Below, one piece after another: positions 49,317-58,558 of a stretch of DNA of 64,000 nucleotides. The position numbers and the translations under genes are program-made. The stretch comes from JACZWZ01 sp036478235 (GTDB lineage Bacteria > Actinomycetota > Acidimicrobiia > Spongiisociales > UBA11373). Every line of letters starts with the position of its first letter. Positions within the stretch are counted from its first letter, which is position 1. Where the stretch lies: positions 3,846-67,845 of the forward strand of contig JAZGDZ010000089.1 in NCBI GenBank assembly GCA_036478235.1. The letters run 5' to 3'. The notes beneath the pieces were generated by a model. That model ran no database searches, was not told where the DNA came from, and saw only the letters and a program-made list of their open reading frames with translations.

Positions 49317-51254
49317 TCACCCGGAGGTAACCGTCGCCTCCATCCCCGCTTCACGGTGGCCGGGAATGTTGCAGAAGAAGCTCGCGGCCGGCGTTCCTTC
49401 CGGCACGACGAACGTGATCTCGGCGAACTCCCCCGGCGCCGCCTCGACCAACACTCCGTACTCGGTGATCTCGAGGTTGTGCACGACCGCCCCTTCGTTG
49501 CGGAGACGCAGCGTGACCTCGTCTCCCGGAGTCAGGTTCAACTCAGGCAAGTCGAAGGCGAACTCGGTGGCGACGACCTCGATGACGCCGTCTGTCACCT
49601 CGCTCTCTTCGGAACGTTCGCTCCCCGGCACCACCGGGAAGCCGTTCTGGAATCCCCACACCCAGAACATCTCGTTGGAAGTGTGCATCGCACCGGCCGT
49701 GTCGTATCCGGTGTCGATCGGACTCCAGACCCCCGTACTCACGTCGAAGCCGATGACGGCGACGTCGACCGCGGCCGATCCGTTCGGTCCTCCGGCAGCA
49801 TCAGGCGTCGGAATCCCCGGATAGGCGAAGTAGACGTCGTCGCCGAGACGATCGATCTCGAAGGGGCTCGCCTCCATCTCCTTGGGCGGAGCAGCCCGCA
49901 GCAGGCCGCCGCGGTTGACCGTCGCCTCGAAGAATCCGGTGAGAGCCGTCTCCACGTCGCCCCTTCTCACCGCGTCGGCGGCGTTGAAGCGGAGCGAGTT
50001 GAGGGCGCCGATGATGTCGCCCACCTCCCAGGTAGTGAGGCGGGTCACCCCGGCGAACGAACCGGTGGCTCCGTCGTACCCCTCCATCATCTCGACGAAG
50101 AGCCCGACCGCCCGGTCGCGATGATCCTCGTCGTCCAGCACCCGGGCCGATTCCATGAGCCCGCGGATGGCCCGCGCCTGCTCGACCGGGCCATTTGGCT
50201 CGACGGCGGCGAGAGCGTCACCCAGGGTGGAGAGCCGGTCCAGTGCCCGGCTGCGCAGCGAGGCGTCCTCGGTGGAGGCGGCGAACCACACCATCGCCTG
50301 AGCGGCCTGGCTCATACCCAGGACGTCGCTCGGCTCGACCGCTTCCAGCAGCTCGAACAGTCCGTCCACTTCGGGGGCCAGCACGGCGAGATAGGCCGGG
50401 TCGCCGTAGACCCCGTTGAACGAGTCCGCCTGCTGCAACGTGAGCCGCAGGTCGGACAAGGCAATCAGCATCTGGAACTGGTCCACATCCGCCGCGGTCC
50501 CTCCGCTGGGCGTCACCGTGGTGCCGTCGTACTGTGCTTCGGCGACAAAGAAGCCGTCCCCGGCCCGCAACTCGTCGAGGGCGAACCTCGCCTGGGCCTT
50601 GGCCTCGGCGAACAAGACAATGCCCTTGAAACGATCCATCGCTCCGAAGGAGTCGGTCGGGGCGCCCGCCCAACCCCCGTTGTTGAACAGCTTGGCCCAC
50701 TCGAGCTCCTTGAGGATCGTCTGCGCCTGGGCCGAGGGAATCAATCGGGTGTCGAAGGCGTCCGGCGACCAGCGCCAGTTGGTGAAGTCCATGGGATCGC
50801 CGTTGAAAGCGTTGGCAAAGGTGGCATCACCCCCGGCATACACCGCCCGGATCAAGCCGGCGTTGGCCGGCATGACAACGTGCTCGCCCTCGTCGGGACC
50901 CTGGTCCACTGCGGCGACCATCTGCATGACCGCCTCCATCGGCGGCTCGAGCGGAACACCCAGCCCGGCCATCATGACGACGCTGCCCAGGTTGTACCGG
51001 CTGTACCAGTATCCGTTCCAGGCCACTGCCTCGATGTCGTATCCGGAGAGACCGCCTCGGAAAGCGGCCACCTCGACGGCGACCGGGCCTGCCGGCGACG
51101 TGGTCGCCGCCGCGGTATCCGCCGGGGTTGTCGGCACTGTGGTCGATGACACGGCATCCGTCCCATGCGACTCTGAGCATGCCGCCGCCACCAGTGCCAG
51201 AGCGGCGACCACCACGGCGAACCGCCGCACGGACCGGCCCTGTAATCCAATCAT
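49317..51254 (-). CDS. Large lipoprotein with a C-terminal cupredoxin domain
   Basis: A 645-residue lipoprotein. Signal and lipobox LVAAACSES (Cys27), a Ser/Thr/Ala linker to ~residue 60, a mostly alpha-helical domain of about 400 residues that I do not recognise, and from ~residue 548 a cupredoxin domain with type 1 copper ligands His592 (VVHNLEI), Cys628 and His633 (FFCNIPGH) and Met638 (EAGM). The domain could carry electrons outside the membrane or sense copper. ATG 51254 has GAGGAGG upstream. It lies convergent to the S9 peptidase and divergent from the M16 peptidase. A longer frame upstream is not supported by a signal. Confidence 0.8.
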   Translation of the reverse strand: MIGLQGRSVRRFAVVVAALALVAAACSESHGTDAVSSTTVPTTPADTAAATTSPAGPVAVEVAAFRGGLSGYDIEAVAWNGYWYSRYNLGSVVMMAGLGVPLEPPMEAVMQMVAAVDQGPDEGEHVVMPANAGLIRAVYAGGDATFANAFNGDPMDFTNWRWSPDAFDTRLIPSAQAQTILKELEWAKLFNNGGWAGAPTDSFGAMDRFKGIVLFAEAKAQARFALDELRAGDGFFVAEAQYDGTTVTPSGGTAADVDQFQMLIALSDLRLTLQQADSFNGVYGDPAYLAVLAPEVDGLFELLEAVEPSDVLGMSQAAQAMVWFAASTEDASLRSRALDRLSTLGDALAAVEPNGPVEQARAIRGLMESARVLDDEDHRDRAVGLFVEMMEGYDGATGSFAGVTRLTTWEVGDIIGALNSLRFNAADAVRRGDVETALTGFFEATVNRGGLLRAAPPKEMEASPFEIDRLGDDVYFAYPGIPTPDAAGGPNGSAAVDVAVIGFDVSTGVWSPIDTGYDTAGAMHTSNEMFWVWGFQNGFPVVPGSERSEESEVTDGVIEVVATEFAFDLPELNLTPGDEVTLRLRNEGAVVHNLEITEYGVLVEAAPGEFAEITFVVPEGTPAASFFCNIPGHREAGMEATVTSG

Positions 51255-51489
51255 TTCTACCTCCTCGTGATTTCCTTCACAAGAACACGACCGGGATGCG
51301 GCACGCACGGGCCAAAAGTCCTTCGGTGTGTCGTAACTCCGACGTTGCAGGAGGCACACCGACGGAAGTCCGTCAATCGGCGGCCGATGGCAGACCCTGC
51401 GCCCGCCCGCAATCCGCAACTCGCGGGCACTCCCTACAATCCGGCGCCGCAGGTGGACGAGGTATCCACAACGACCCGGGAGGCGGCAG

Positions 51490-54435
51490 GTGGGGGCACG
51501 ACGATCCAGCCGTGTTGCGGCCCTCACACTGGCGATGGTTCTCGTGGTGGCGGCTTGCACAGATTCCGACACGACGGCCACCACGACGATCGCCCCGACG
51601 ACCACCGCCCCGACGACCACCGCCGCAACGGCCGGAACTGCTACAACCACCACGACCACCCGGCCTCCCCCCGAACTCCCGACCTTCGCCGACGACGACG
51701 ATGAGATCGATACCGACGAGGCAGTTCGGATCGGGGTGCTCGACAACGGGCTGACCTACTACATCCGCGAGAACCGGGCTCCCGGCGGGCGGGCTCAGCT
51801 CCGGTTGGCGGTGCGAGCCGGATCGATCCAGGAGGCCGAAGATCAGCGCGGTGCCGCCCACTACCTCGAGCACATGATGTTCAACGGCACCGAGCGCTTC
51901 CCGGCCAACGAGCTGGTGCTCGTCCTGCAGCGCTTCGGAGCCGAGTTCGGCGCCGACATCAACGCCTACACCTCGTACGAAGAGACGGTCTACGAGCTGG
52001 AGCTGCCCACCGACGACGCGGCAACGATCGCGGCGGGATTCGACGTCCTCTTCGAGTGGGCCACGGCCGTTGCCCTGGACCCTGCCGAGGTCGACCTGGA
52101 GCGGGGCGTGCTCGTCGAGGAATGGCGGTTGCGCGACCAGGGCTTCTGGGGCCGGTACTTCGTGGGCGTCACCGAACGGCTCCTGGCGGAGACCCCTTAT
52201 GAGGATCACGAGCCTCTCGGCACCCCCGAGGAGGTGGCGGCGACCACCCCGGAGGGTTTGCGCCACTTCTTCGAGACCTGGTATCGGACCGACACGATGG
52301 CCATCGTGGCCGTCGGTGACTTCGACGCCGACGTGATCGAACAGCTCATCTTCGAGCGATTCAACGCCGTCGACGCGGCTACCGATCCCGAGCCGGTGCC
52401 GGAACCGGCGACGTCCGCAGCCGAGCGGCCGACCTTCTTCATCCTCACCGATCCCGAATTCCCCCAGGCATGGGCAGAGCTCAACTACCCGCTTCCCGTC
52501 ATCCCCGGCCCGGGATCGGTGGGCTCGGTCCGGCAGTCGATGGCCCTCGACCTGGCCTGGGACATGATCGTCACCCGGCTTGCCGAGGAAACGCTGCGGG
52601 GCGACGTCCCGTTCTTCGACCCCTCATTCGCCGCCAACCCACTGGTGAGAGCACAACGAACCCCCGGCCTGGCGGCGTTTGCGCATCCCGAGGATCTTGC
52701 GGTCACCACCGAGGCGCTGCTCGCCGAGGTGCAACGAGCCCGCGCCCACGGCTTCACCGAGGGTGAGATGGAAAGAGCCATCGACGACATGCGGGGCGGT
52801 GTGGAGCTGGAGTTCGACGAGCGGGGTACCACCCAGGACGCCGCCTACGCCGGACGATACGTCGAGCACTTCCTCGGAGACGTGCCCATCCCCTCTGCCG
52901 AGGACTGGCACGACCTCCGCCTCCGGCTCCTCGACGAGGTGACCGCCAATCAGGTGTGGGACACCTTTGCGGCGACAATCGCCTCGACGGCCCCGTTCGT
53001 CATCATCGTCGCCCCCGAGGCGTTGGCGGGACTGATACCCGACAAGGATGGGTTGGCGGAGATCGTGGAGCGGGTGGCCACCACCGACTATGAGCCGTTC
53101 ACCGATGACGCCACAGCCCTCGAGACCCTGATGGAACGGCCCGACACGACCCTGGTGAACTCCAGAGGCCAGTTCTCGGACACCGGTCTCACCGAACTGA
53201 CCCTCGCCAACGGATCCCGCGTCGTCTTCCTGGTGACCACGATCCGCGACGACGTGGTGGTGTTCAGAGCCTCCAGCCCGGGGGGATGGGCAACATTGCC
53301 CCCCGGCGATGTCGTCGAGGCTCAGATGATCTCGGACGTGGTGCTCAAGAGCGGGGTCGGCGACATCGACCAGGTCACCCTGGAGCGGACGCTGTCGGGG
53401 CTGATAGTTTCGCTCGCACCCTTCATCGACGAGGTGCACGAGGGCTTCTTCGGCGAGGCGGCCACCCAGGATCTGGAGACCCTGCTCCAACTGGTGCACC
53501 TGTACATGACCGAGCCGCGGTTCGAGCAGACCGCCCTCGACATTGCGATCGGCGAGACCCTCCCCTTCGCCGCCAATCCGGACCAGGTGCCGGATCTCGC
53601 CGTGTCCGCCGCCGTGGCCGAAGAGCGCTTCTCCGGTGACGCCCGGTTCGGCGTGCTCCCCACCGAGGATGACCTGACGACCTTCGACCTGGAACAGGCC
53701 GCTGAGCTCTTCGTCGATCGCTTCGACGATCCCGGCGACTTCGTGTTCGTCTTCGCCGGTGACTTCGATCAAGACGAGGTCGAGGATCTCGCCAGGCGCT
53801 ACTTGGGATCGATCCCGGGGCCGGGAGACACCGAACCCTTCGTCAACGTGCGTCCCGACCCACCCGACGGAGTCATCGAGCGGGTCGTCGAGGCGGGAAC
53901 GGGACAACTGGGAGGAGTCACCTTCCTGTTCAGCAACCCGATCACGCTCGACCCCGACACCCGGATCGAGATCGACCTCCTCGACCTCGTCATCCAGCAG
54001 CGTCTCACCGAGAGGATTCGCGAGGAGCTGTCGGCGTCGTACTCTCCGTTCGCCTTGGTCGAGTTGGTCGAGGAGCCCGAGCAGTCCGTCGAGTTCAGGA
54101 TCCAGATCAGCGGCGATCCGGACGGGCTCGACGAGGTGGTCGAACAGACCTTGGCAGTGCTGGCCGACCTGCGTGACAACGGTCCCACCGAGGACGAGCT
54201 GGCGATCGCCGCCGAGCAGCTGCTGCGCGACTACGAGTTGGTCTCGAACGAGCTGCTCTCCCAGGCGATCGTCTTCAGCGCCGAGCACCCCGACGAGTTC
54301 CTCTCGGAGATCATCGCCCGCATCGATCGCACCTTCGATCCAACCCGACAGGACATCCGTGACCTGGCGAGAGCGCTGCTCCCCGGGGACGATTACATCC
54401 TGGTGAAGCTGGTTCCGATCGGTTTCGAGGGATAG
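51490..54435 (+). CDS. M16-family (insulinase-type) zinc peptidase lipoprotein
   Basis: A 981-residue exported peptidase, with lipobox VVAAC (Cys23), a Thr-rich linker to residue ~60, and two M16 halves. The inverted zinc motif is H124-Y-L-E127-H128 (AAHYLEHMMFNGTERF) with the third ligand in the YEETVYELEL region. The second half (residues ~520-980) carries the inactive M16 domain pair, as in PqqL/YmxG-type long peptidases. The protein would clamp and digest peptides outside the cell. Start is GTG 51490. The C-terminal stop is followed by a REP-like cluster. Confidence 0.9.
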   Translation: MGARRSSRVAALTLAMVLVVAACTDSDTTATTTIAPTTTAPTTTAATAGTATTTTTTRPPPELPTFADDDDEIDTDEAVRIGVLDNGLTYYIRENRAPGGRAQLRLAVRAGSIQEAEDQRGAAHYLEHMMFNGTERFPANELVLVLQRFGAEFGADINAYTSYEETVYELELPTDDAATIAAGFDVLFEWATAVALDPAEVDLERGVLVEEWRLRDQGFWGRYFVGVTERLLAETPYEDHEPLGTPEEVAATTPEGLRHFFETWYRTDTMAIVAVGDFDADVIEQLIFERFNAVDAATDPEPVPEPATSAAERPTFFILTDPEFPQAWAELNYPLPVIPGPGSVGSVRQSMALDLAWDMIVTRLAEETLRGDVPFFDPSFAANPLVRAQRTPGLAAFAHPEDLAVTTEALLAEVQRARAHGFTEGEMERAIDDMRGGVELEFDERGTTQDAAYAGRYVEHFLGDVPIPSAEDWHDLRLRLLDEVTANQVWDTFAATIASTAPFVIIVAPEALAGLIPDKDGLAEIVERVATTDYEPFTDDATALETLMERPDTTLVNSRGQFSDTGLTELTLANGSRVVFLVTTIRDDVVVFRASSPGGWATLPPGDVVEAQMISDVVLKSGVGDIDQVTLERTLSGLIVSLAPFIDEVHEGFFGEAATQDLETLLQLVHLYMTEPRFEQTALDIAIGETLPFAANPDQVPDLAVSAAVAEERFSGDARFGVLPTEDDLTTFDLEQAAELFVDRFDDPGDFVFVFAGDFDQDEVEDLARRYLGSIPGPGDTEPFVNVRPDPPDGVIERVVEAGTGQLGGVTFLFSNPITLDPDTRIEIDLLDLVIQQRLTERIREELSASYSPFALVELVEEPEQSVEFRIQISGDPDGLDEVVEQTLAVLADLRDNGPTEDELAIAAEQLLRDYELVSNELLSQAIVFSAEHPDEFLSEIIARIDRTFDPTRQDIRDLARALLPGDDYILVKLVPIGFEG

Positions 54436-54448
54436 GCGGCAGCCAAGA

Positions 54449-54651
54449 GATCGCCCGCCGAGCGCAGCGAGGCGATTGCCCTGAAACAGCGATCGGCTCC
54501 AAAGGAGCCGGGCAATCGGCTGCGCCGGGCAGAGCCTCAGCGATCGCCCGCCGAGCGCAGCGAGGCGATTGCCAGCTGCTGATCGCCCGCCGAGCGCAGC
54601 GAGGCGAATGCCAGCAACTGATCGCCCGCCGAGCGCAGCGAGGCGATTGCC
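54449..54651. repeat. REP-like cluster, four copies of a 32-bp palindromic unit
   Basis: Copies at 54449-54480, 54542-54573, 54581-54612 and 54620-54651. Each has ATCGCC at the left and GGCGAT at the right (one copy varies to GCGAAT) around CCGAGCGCAGCGAG. The last three are spaced 39 bp apart with 7-bp spacers; the first is 93 bp upstream. The core GC-GCA-GC fits the GNA-loop mini-hairpin seen in the other REP-like elements here. It fills the gap between the convergent M16 gene and prfA. Confidence 0.8.
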
Positions 54652-54685
54652 AATGATTGCGATCGACTCCGAGGGAGCCAAGCAA

Positions 54686-55765
54686 TCAGCCTTCGCTGAG
54701 TCGTCTCGCCTCGTCGTCGAGTGTGAGGGCGTCGACGAACCCGTCCAGGGCGCCCTCGAGGATCTCGGGGAGCCGCTTGATCGTCAGCCCGATCCGGTGA
54801 TCGGTGACCCGGTTCTCCCGGTAGTTGTAGGTGCGGATCTTCTCGGCGCGCTCCCCCGATCCCACCTGGGCCTTGCGGCTCGCCGCCAGCTCCGACATCT
54901 GGCGGTCCATCTCGATCTGGAAGAGACGAGCGCGCAGAACCCGCAGGGCCTTGGCCTTGTTCTGCAGCTGCGACTTCTCGTCCTGGCAGGTGACGACGAG
55001 CCCGGTCGGCTTGTGGGTCACGCGAACGGCCGAGTCGGTGGTGTTTACCGACTGCCCGCCCGGTCCTGAAGAACGGAAAACGTCTATCTCGAGGTCGTTC
55101 TCATTGATCTCGATCTCGACCTCGTCGGCTTCCGGCAGCACCGCCACCGTGGCGATCGAGGTGTGCACCCGTCCCTGGGACTCGGTCTTGGGGACCCGCT
55201 GCACCCGGTGCGAACCCGCCTCGAACTTGAAACGCGAGTAGGCGCCCGAACCCTTCACAGCAAATGTGACCTCCTTGAACCCGCCCGACTCTCTCGCCGA
55301 GGTCGAGATCGGCTCGATCAACCAGCCGTGCGTCTCGGCATATCGCTGATACATCCGGTACAGGTCTCCGGCCCAGATGGCGGCCTCGCCGCCTCCGACC
55401 GCCGCTCGAATCTCGACAATGACGTCCTTCTCGTCGTTGGGGTCCTTGGGCACCAACATCAGCCGGAGCTTCGACTCCAGCTCGTCGGCGACGGCGAGGC
55501 GATCCTCGGCCATCGTCTTCAACTCGGCGGCGAGCTCGGCATCCTGCTCCGCTGCGGCGAGCTCACCCGCCTCATCGGCATCCTGAGCGGCGGCGCGCTG
55601 CTCGTGGAACACGTCGACGACCTGCTTGAGTCCAGCGTGGCGCTTGGCCACTTCGGTGTAACGAGATCGGTCGGCCAGCACCTCCGGATCGGCCATGGTG
55701 TCGAGAGTCTCCTCGTACGCCTGCTCGATCTCGGTGAGGCGCTCGACGAGGGCATCGTCCATCAC
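54686..55765 (-). CDS. prfA: Peptide chain release factor 1
   Basis: A 359-residue release factor that reads UAA and UAG. The GGQ motif is in SSGPGGQSVNTTDSAVRVTH, and the PxT anticodon-like loop is PKT in QRVPKTESQGRVHTS, which identifies RF1 rather than RF2. The C-terminal IRTYNYRENRVTDHRIGLT is typical. It overlaps the DUF1385 gene by four bases. Its usual partner prmC is displaced by an 8-kb block. Confidence 0.97.
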   Translation of the reverse strand: MMDDALVERLTEIEQAYEETLDTMADPEVLADRSRYTEVAKRHAGLKQVVDVFHEQRAAAQDADEAGELAAAEQDAELAAELKTMAEDRLAVADELESKLRLMLVPKDPNDEKDVIVEIRAAVGGGEAAIWAGDLYRMYQRYAETHGWLIEPISTSARESGGFKEVTFAVKGSGAYSRFKFEAGSHRVQRVPKTESQGRVHTSIATVAVLPEADEVEIEINENDLEIDVFRSSGPGGQSVNTTDSAVRVTHKPTGLVVTCQDEKSQLQNKAKALRVLRARLFQIEMDRQMSELAASRKAQVGSGERAEKIRTYNYRENRVTDHRIGLTIKRLPEILEGALDGFVDALTLDDEARRLSEG

Positions 55766-56694
55766 GAGGACACCACGTATCCCAGAGCTCCGGGAGCGAC
55801 GGGACCTCGGCGCTCGACCATGGAGCGCTCCTCTTCGTCCAGCGCCGCCAAGAGCGACGCCACCGCAACCTCGACCTGGTCGTCGGTCGGCTCCCTTGTG
55901 GTGAGACGCTGCAGCCAGATTCCGGGCCGAGAGGCCAGGCTCATCCAGCGATGGTTTGCGGCGAGCTTGAGGATCTCATACGAAATGCCGGCGATGACAG
56001 GGATGAGCAGCACCCTGCTGGCCACCAGCCAGAACCAGCCCGGCCTGCCAACGGCGGTGAACACGACGATGGCGATGAGGATCACGATCAGGAGGAAGTT
56101 GGTCCCACACCTGGGATGGCGCGGGCTGTGCTTCTGAATCTCGTCGAGCGCGAGTGGATCGCCGGCTTCGTAGGCGTGGATGGTCTTGTGTTCGGCCCCG
56201 TGATACATGAACACCCGGGCGATCTCGGCGGAGCGACCGATTGCCCAGATGTAGCCGACGAACAGCAGCACTCGCACGACGCCGTCGACCACGTTGAAGA
56301 CGATCGTGGACTCGCCCAGAAACCGCTCGGCGCCCCGAGCGACGAGCAGCGGAAAGAGCATGAAGAGGGCGATGAAGAAGACCAGGGCGACGATCATGGC
56401 TCCGGCGATGTGGCGTGGCTTGATCTCCTCCTCGTCCTCGTCGGTGGCCTTCATCGCCGACCACGACAATGCCCGGAACCCCAGGCTGAGGGACTCGATC
56501 AGCACCATCACCCCGCGGATCAGGGGGACCTTGGCCGCTCGGGAGCGAGCCGACAGCCGAGGTAGCTCGTCGCAGCGGGCCTCGATGACACCGTCGGGAC
56601 GCCGCACCGCGACCGACCACGCCTTGGGGGCGCGCATCATCACGCCTTCGATGACGGCCTGGCCTCCGACGGTGGCACCCGGCGGGCGGCTCAA
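55762..56694 (-). CDS. DUF1385 (YqhQ-like) membrane protein
   Basis: A 310-residue protein beginning GGQAVIEGVMMRAPKAWSVAVR, the DUF1385 signature, with the second motif FMYHGAEHKTIHAYEAGDPL and CGTNFLLIVILIAIVVF. About five transmembrane segments. The family is conserved next to rpmE and prfA in actinobacteria and Firmicutes; its role is unknown. It overlaps prfA by four bases. Confidence 0.92.
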   Translation of the reverse strand: MSRPPGATVGGQAVIEGVMMRAPKAWSVAVRRPDGVIEARCDELPRLSARSRAAKVPLIRGVMVLIESLSLGFRALSWSAMKATDEDEEEIKPRHIAGAMIVALVFFIALFMLFPLLVARGAERFLGESTIVFNVVDGVVRVLLFVGYIWAIGRSAEIARVFMYHGAEHKTIHAYEAGDPLALDEIQKHSPRHPRCGTNFLLIVILIAIVVFTAVGRPGWFWLVASRVLLIPVIAGISYEILKLAANHRWMSLASRPGIWLQRLTTREPTDDQVEVAVASLLAALDEEERSMVERRGPVAPGALGYVVSS

Positions 56695-56700
56695 GTCAGA

Positions 56701-57012
56701 TCACTCGTCCTGTTCGGACTCGGTGCTCTCTGCCGTGGCCTCAAGGGCCGGCTGAGGAGACGGGGCGGCCTTCTCGCCGTAACGCCGGCGGAAGCGCTCG
56801 ATGCGACCGCCGGAGTCCACCAAGATCTGCTTTCCGGTGTAGAAGGGATGACTGGCGCTGGACATCTCGACACGCACCATCGGGTAGGTGTTGCCGTCCT
56901 CCCACTCGATCGTCTCATCGGTGGCCGCGGTCGACCGGGTGAGGAACTTGAAATCCGATGAGGTGTCGACGAACACGACCTCTCGATAATCGGGGTGGAT
57001 GCCTTGCTTCAC
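56701..57012 (-). CDS. rpmE2: Ribosomal protein L31, Cys-less type B form with acidic tail
   Basis: A 103-residue L31. MKQGIHPDYREVVFVDTSSDF and DGNTYPMVRVEMSSASHPFYTGK are the L31 signatures. It has none of the zinc-binding Cys, so it is the type B (C-minus) form that bacteria use when zinc is short; a Cys-containing copy is not in the window. The C-terminal ~25 residues are an acidic, Ser/Glu-rich extension. It lies in the classic place between rho and prfA. Confidence 0.93.
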   Translation of the reverse strand: MKQGIHPDYREVVFVDTSSDFKFLTRSTAATDETIEWEDGNTYPMVRVEMSSASHPFYTGKQILVDSGGRIERFRRRYGEKAAPSPQPALEATAESTESEQDE

Positions 57013-57043
57013 TGTTGCTGCTCCTGCGAGGTGATGATGCTAA

Positions 57044-58558
57044 TCAGGACCCGGGCTGGGTCGACTTGGCGATATCGGCCAGGAACTCGGCGTTCGACTT
57101 CGTGTTCTTCAGTCGATCGATGAGAAGTTCGAGGCCGGCCGCAGGTTCGGCGAGGGCCAGCAGCACCCGGCGCAGCTTCCACACCTGGGCGAGCTCGTCC
57201 CTGTTGAACAGCAGCTCCTCCTTACGGGTGCCCGAGGACGCGATGTCGATGGCCGGATAGACCCGCTTGTCGGCGAGCTTGCGGTCGAGCCGCAGCTCCA
57301 TGTTCCCGGTGCCTTTGAACTCTTCGAAGATCACCTCGTCCATCCGCGAACCGGTCTCGACGAGCGCCGTTCCCAGGATGGTAAGGCTCCCCCCCTCCTC
57401 GATGTTGCGGGCAGCACCGAAGAACCGCTTCGGCGGATACAACGCCGTCGAGTCCACGCCACCGGAAAGGATCCGGCCCGATGCCGGAGTCGCCAGGTTG
57501 TAGGCCCGGGCGAGCCGGGTGATCGAGTCGAGCAGGATCACGACGTCGTTGCCCATCTCCACCATCCTGCGAGCCCGCTCGATGGCGAGATCCGCCACCT
57601 GGGTGTGCTCCTCGGCCGGGCGGTCGAAGGTGGAAAAGATCACCTCGCCCTTGACAGAACGCTGCATGTCGGTGACCTCCTCGGGCCGCTCGTCGACGAG
57701 CACGACGATGAGCTGGCACTCGGGGTTGTTGGAGGTGATCGAGTTGGCGATCTCCTTGAGCACCGTCGTCTTGCCGGCCTTCGGCGGAGAGACGATCAGG
57801 CCGCGCTGGCCCTTTCCGATCGGGGCGATGAGATCGACGATCCGGGCCAGAACGTGGTTCGGCTCCCCGTCCACCTCGAGGCGAAGCCGGTCGTCGGGGA
57901 ACAGCGGGGTGAGATCACCGAACTTGGGACGCTTGTGAGCATCCTCGACGGTCATGCCGTTGACGTGCTCGATACGGGTGAGCGCCGGAAACTTCTCCTT
58001 GGACCGGGGAGGGCGGATCGGGCCGCTGACGATGTCACCCTTGCGCAGGCCGAACTTGCGCACCTGGCTGGCCGACACGTAGCAGTCCTTGTCCCCGGGG
58101 AGGTAGCCGGTGACCCGGAGGAAACCGTAACCCTCGGGGAGGATGTCGAGGATGCCCTCGCGGTCCTCGAGGTCGGCCTCATCCCATTGCTGCTGGTGAC
58201 CACCACCGCCGCCGCGGCTGCGACGCCTGCGCTGGCCGCCCCCGGAGCCGCTCTTGGACTGGCCGCCCCCGGAGCTGCCCTGGGACTGGCCTCCTCCGGA
58301 CGCCTTCTTGGCGGCGGGCTTGTCGTCGCCGCCGGCGTCACCGCCGTCGGACGATGCTCCGTCGCCGGAACGGCGCTCTTCGATCTCGGGCAGATCGACC
58401 GGCGCCGGCTCACCGCTGGCCTCGAATCCGTCTGAGTCGATGATCACCGCGATCAGCTTCGACTTCTGCAGGCTCTTGTGGCCTTCGATCTCAAGCGATG
58501 CCGCGATCGTGCGCAGTTCGTCGAGATTCTTCTCCTGGAGCTTGGCTCTGGTGGTCAT
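57044..58558 (-). CDS. rho: Transcription termination factor Rho with a Gly/Arg/Ser-rich insertion
   Basis: A 504-residue hexameric RNA helicase. An N-terminal Rho_N domain (KNLDELRTIAASLEIEGHKSL) is followed by a low-complexity Gly/Ser/Arg insert (residues ~75-125, SGGGQSQGSSGGGQSKSGS and RRRRSRGGGGG) that is typical of high-GC actinobacterial Rho. The RNA-binding OSB domain and the ATPase with Walker A PPKAGKTTVL (near residue 260) follow; the C-terminal segment DRKLADKRVYPAIDIASSGTR is the Rho signature. Its start overlaps the transaldolase stop by four bases. Confidence 0.97.
   Translation of the reverse strand: MTTRAKLQEKNLDELRTIAASLEIEGHKSLQKSKLIAVIIDSDGFEASGEPAPVDLPEIEERRSGDGASSDGGDAGGDDKPAAKKASGGGQSQGSSGGGQSKSGSGGGQRRRRSRGGGGGHQQQWDEADLEDREGILDILPEGYGFLRVTGYLPGDKDCYVSASQVRKFGLRKGDIVSGPIRPPRSKEKFPALTRIEHVNGMTVEDAHKRPKFGDLTPLFPDDRLRLEVDGEPNHVLARIVDLIAPIGKGQRGLIVSPPKAGKTTVLKEIANSITSNNPECQLIVVLVDERPEEVTDMQRSVKGEVIFSTFDRPAEEHTQVADLAIERARRMVEMGNDVVILLDSITRLARAYNLATPASGRILSGGVDSTALYPPKRFFGAARNIEEGGSLTILGTALVETGSRMDEVIFEEFKGTGNMELRLDRKLADKRVYPAIDIASSGTRKEELLFNRDELAQVWKLRRVLLALAEPAAGLELLIDRLKNTKSNAEFLADIAKSTQPGS

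Noticed and set aside
52624..54681. A 685-aa open frame antisense to the M16 peptidase
   Set aside because: The plus-strand protein has HYLEH and family order; the antisense product is low-complexity and begins inside the REP-like cluster.
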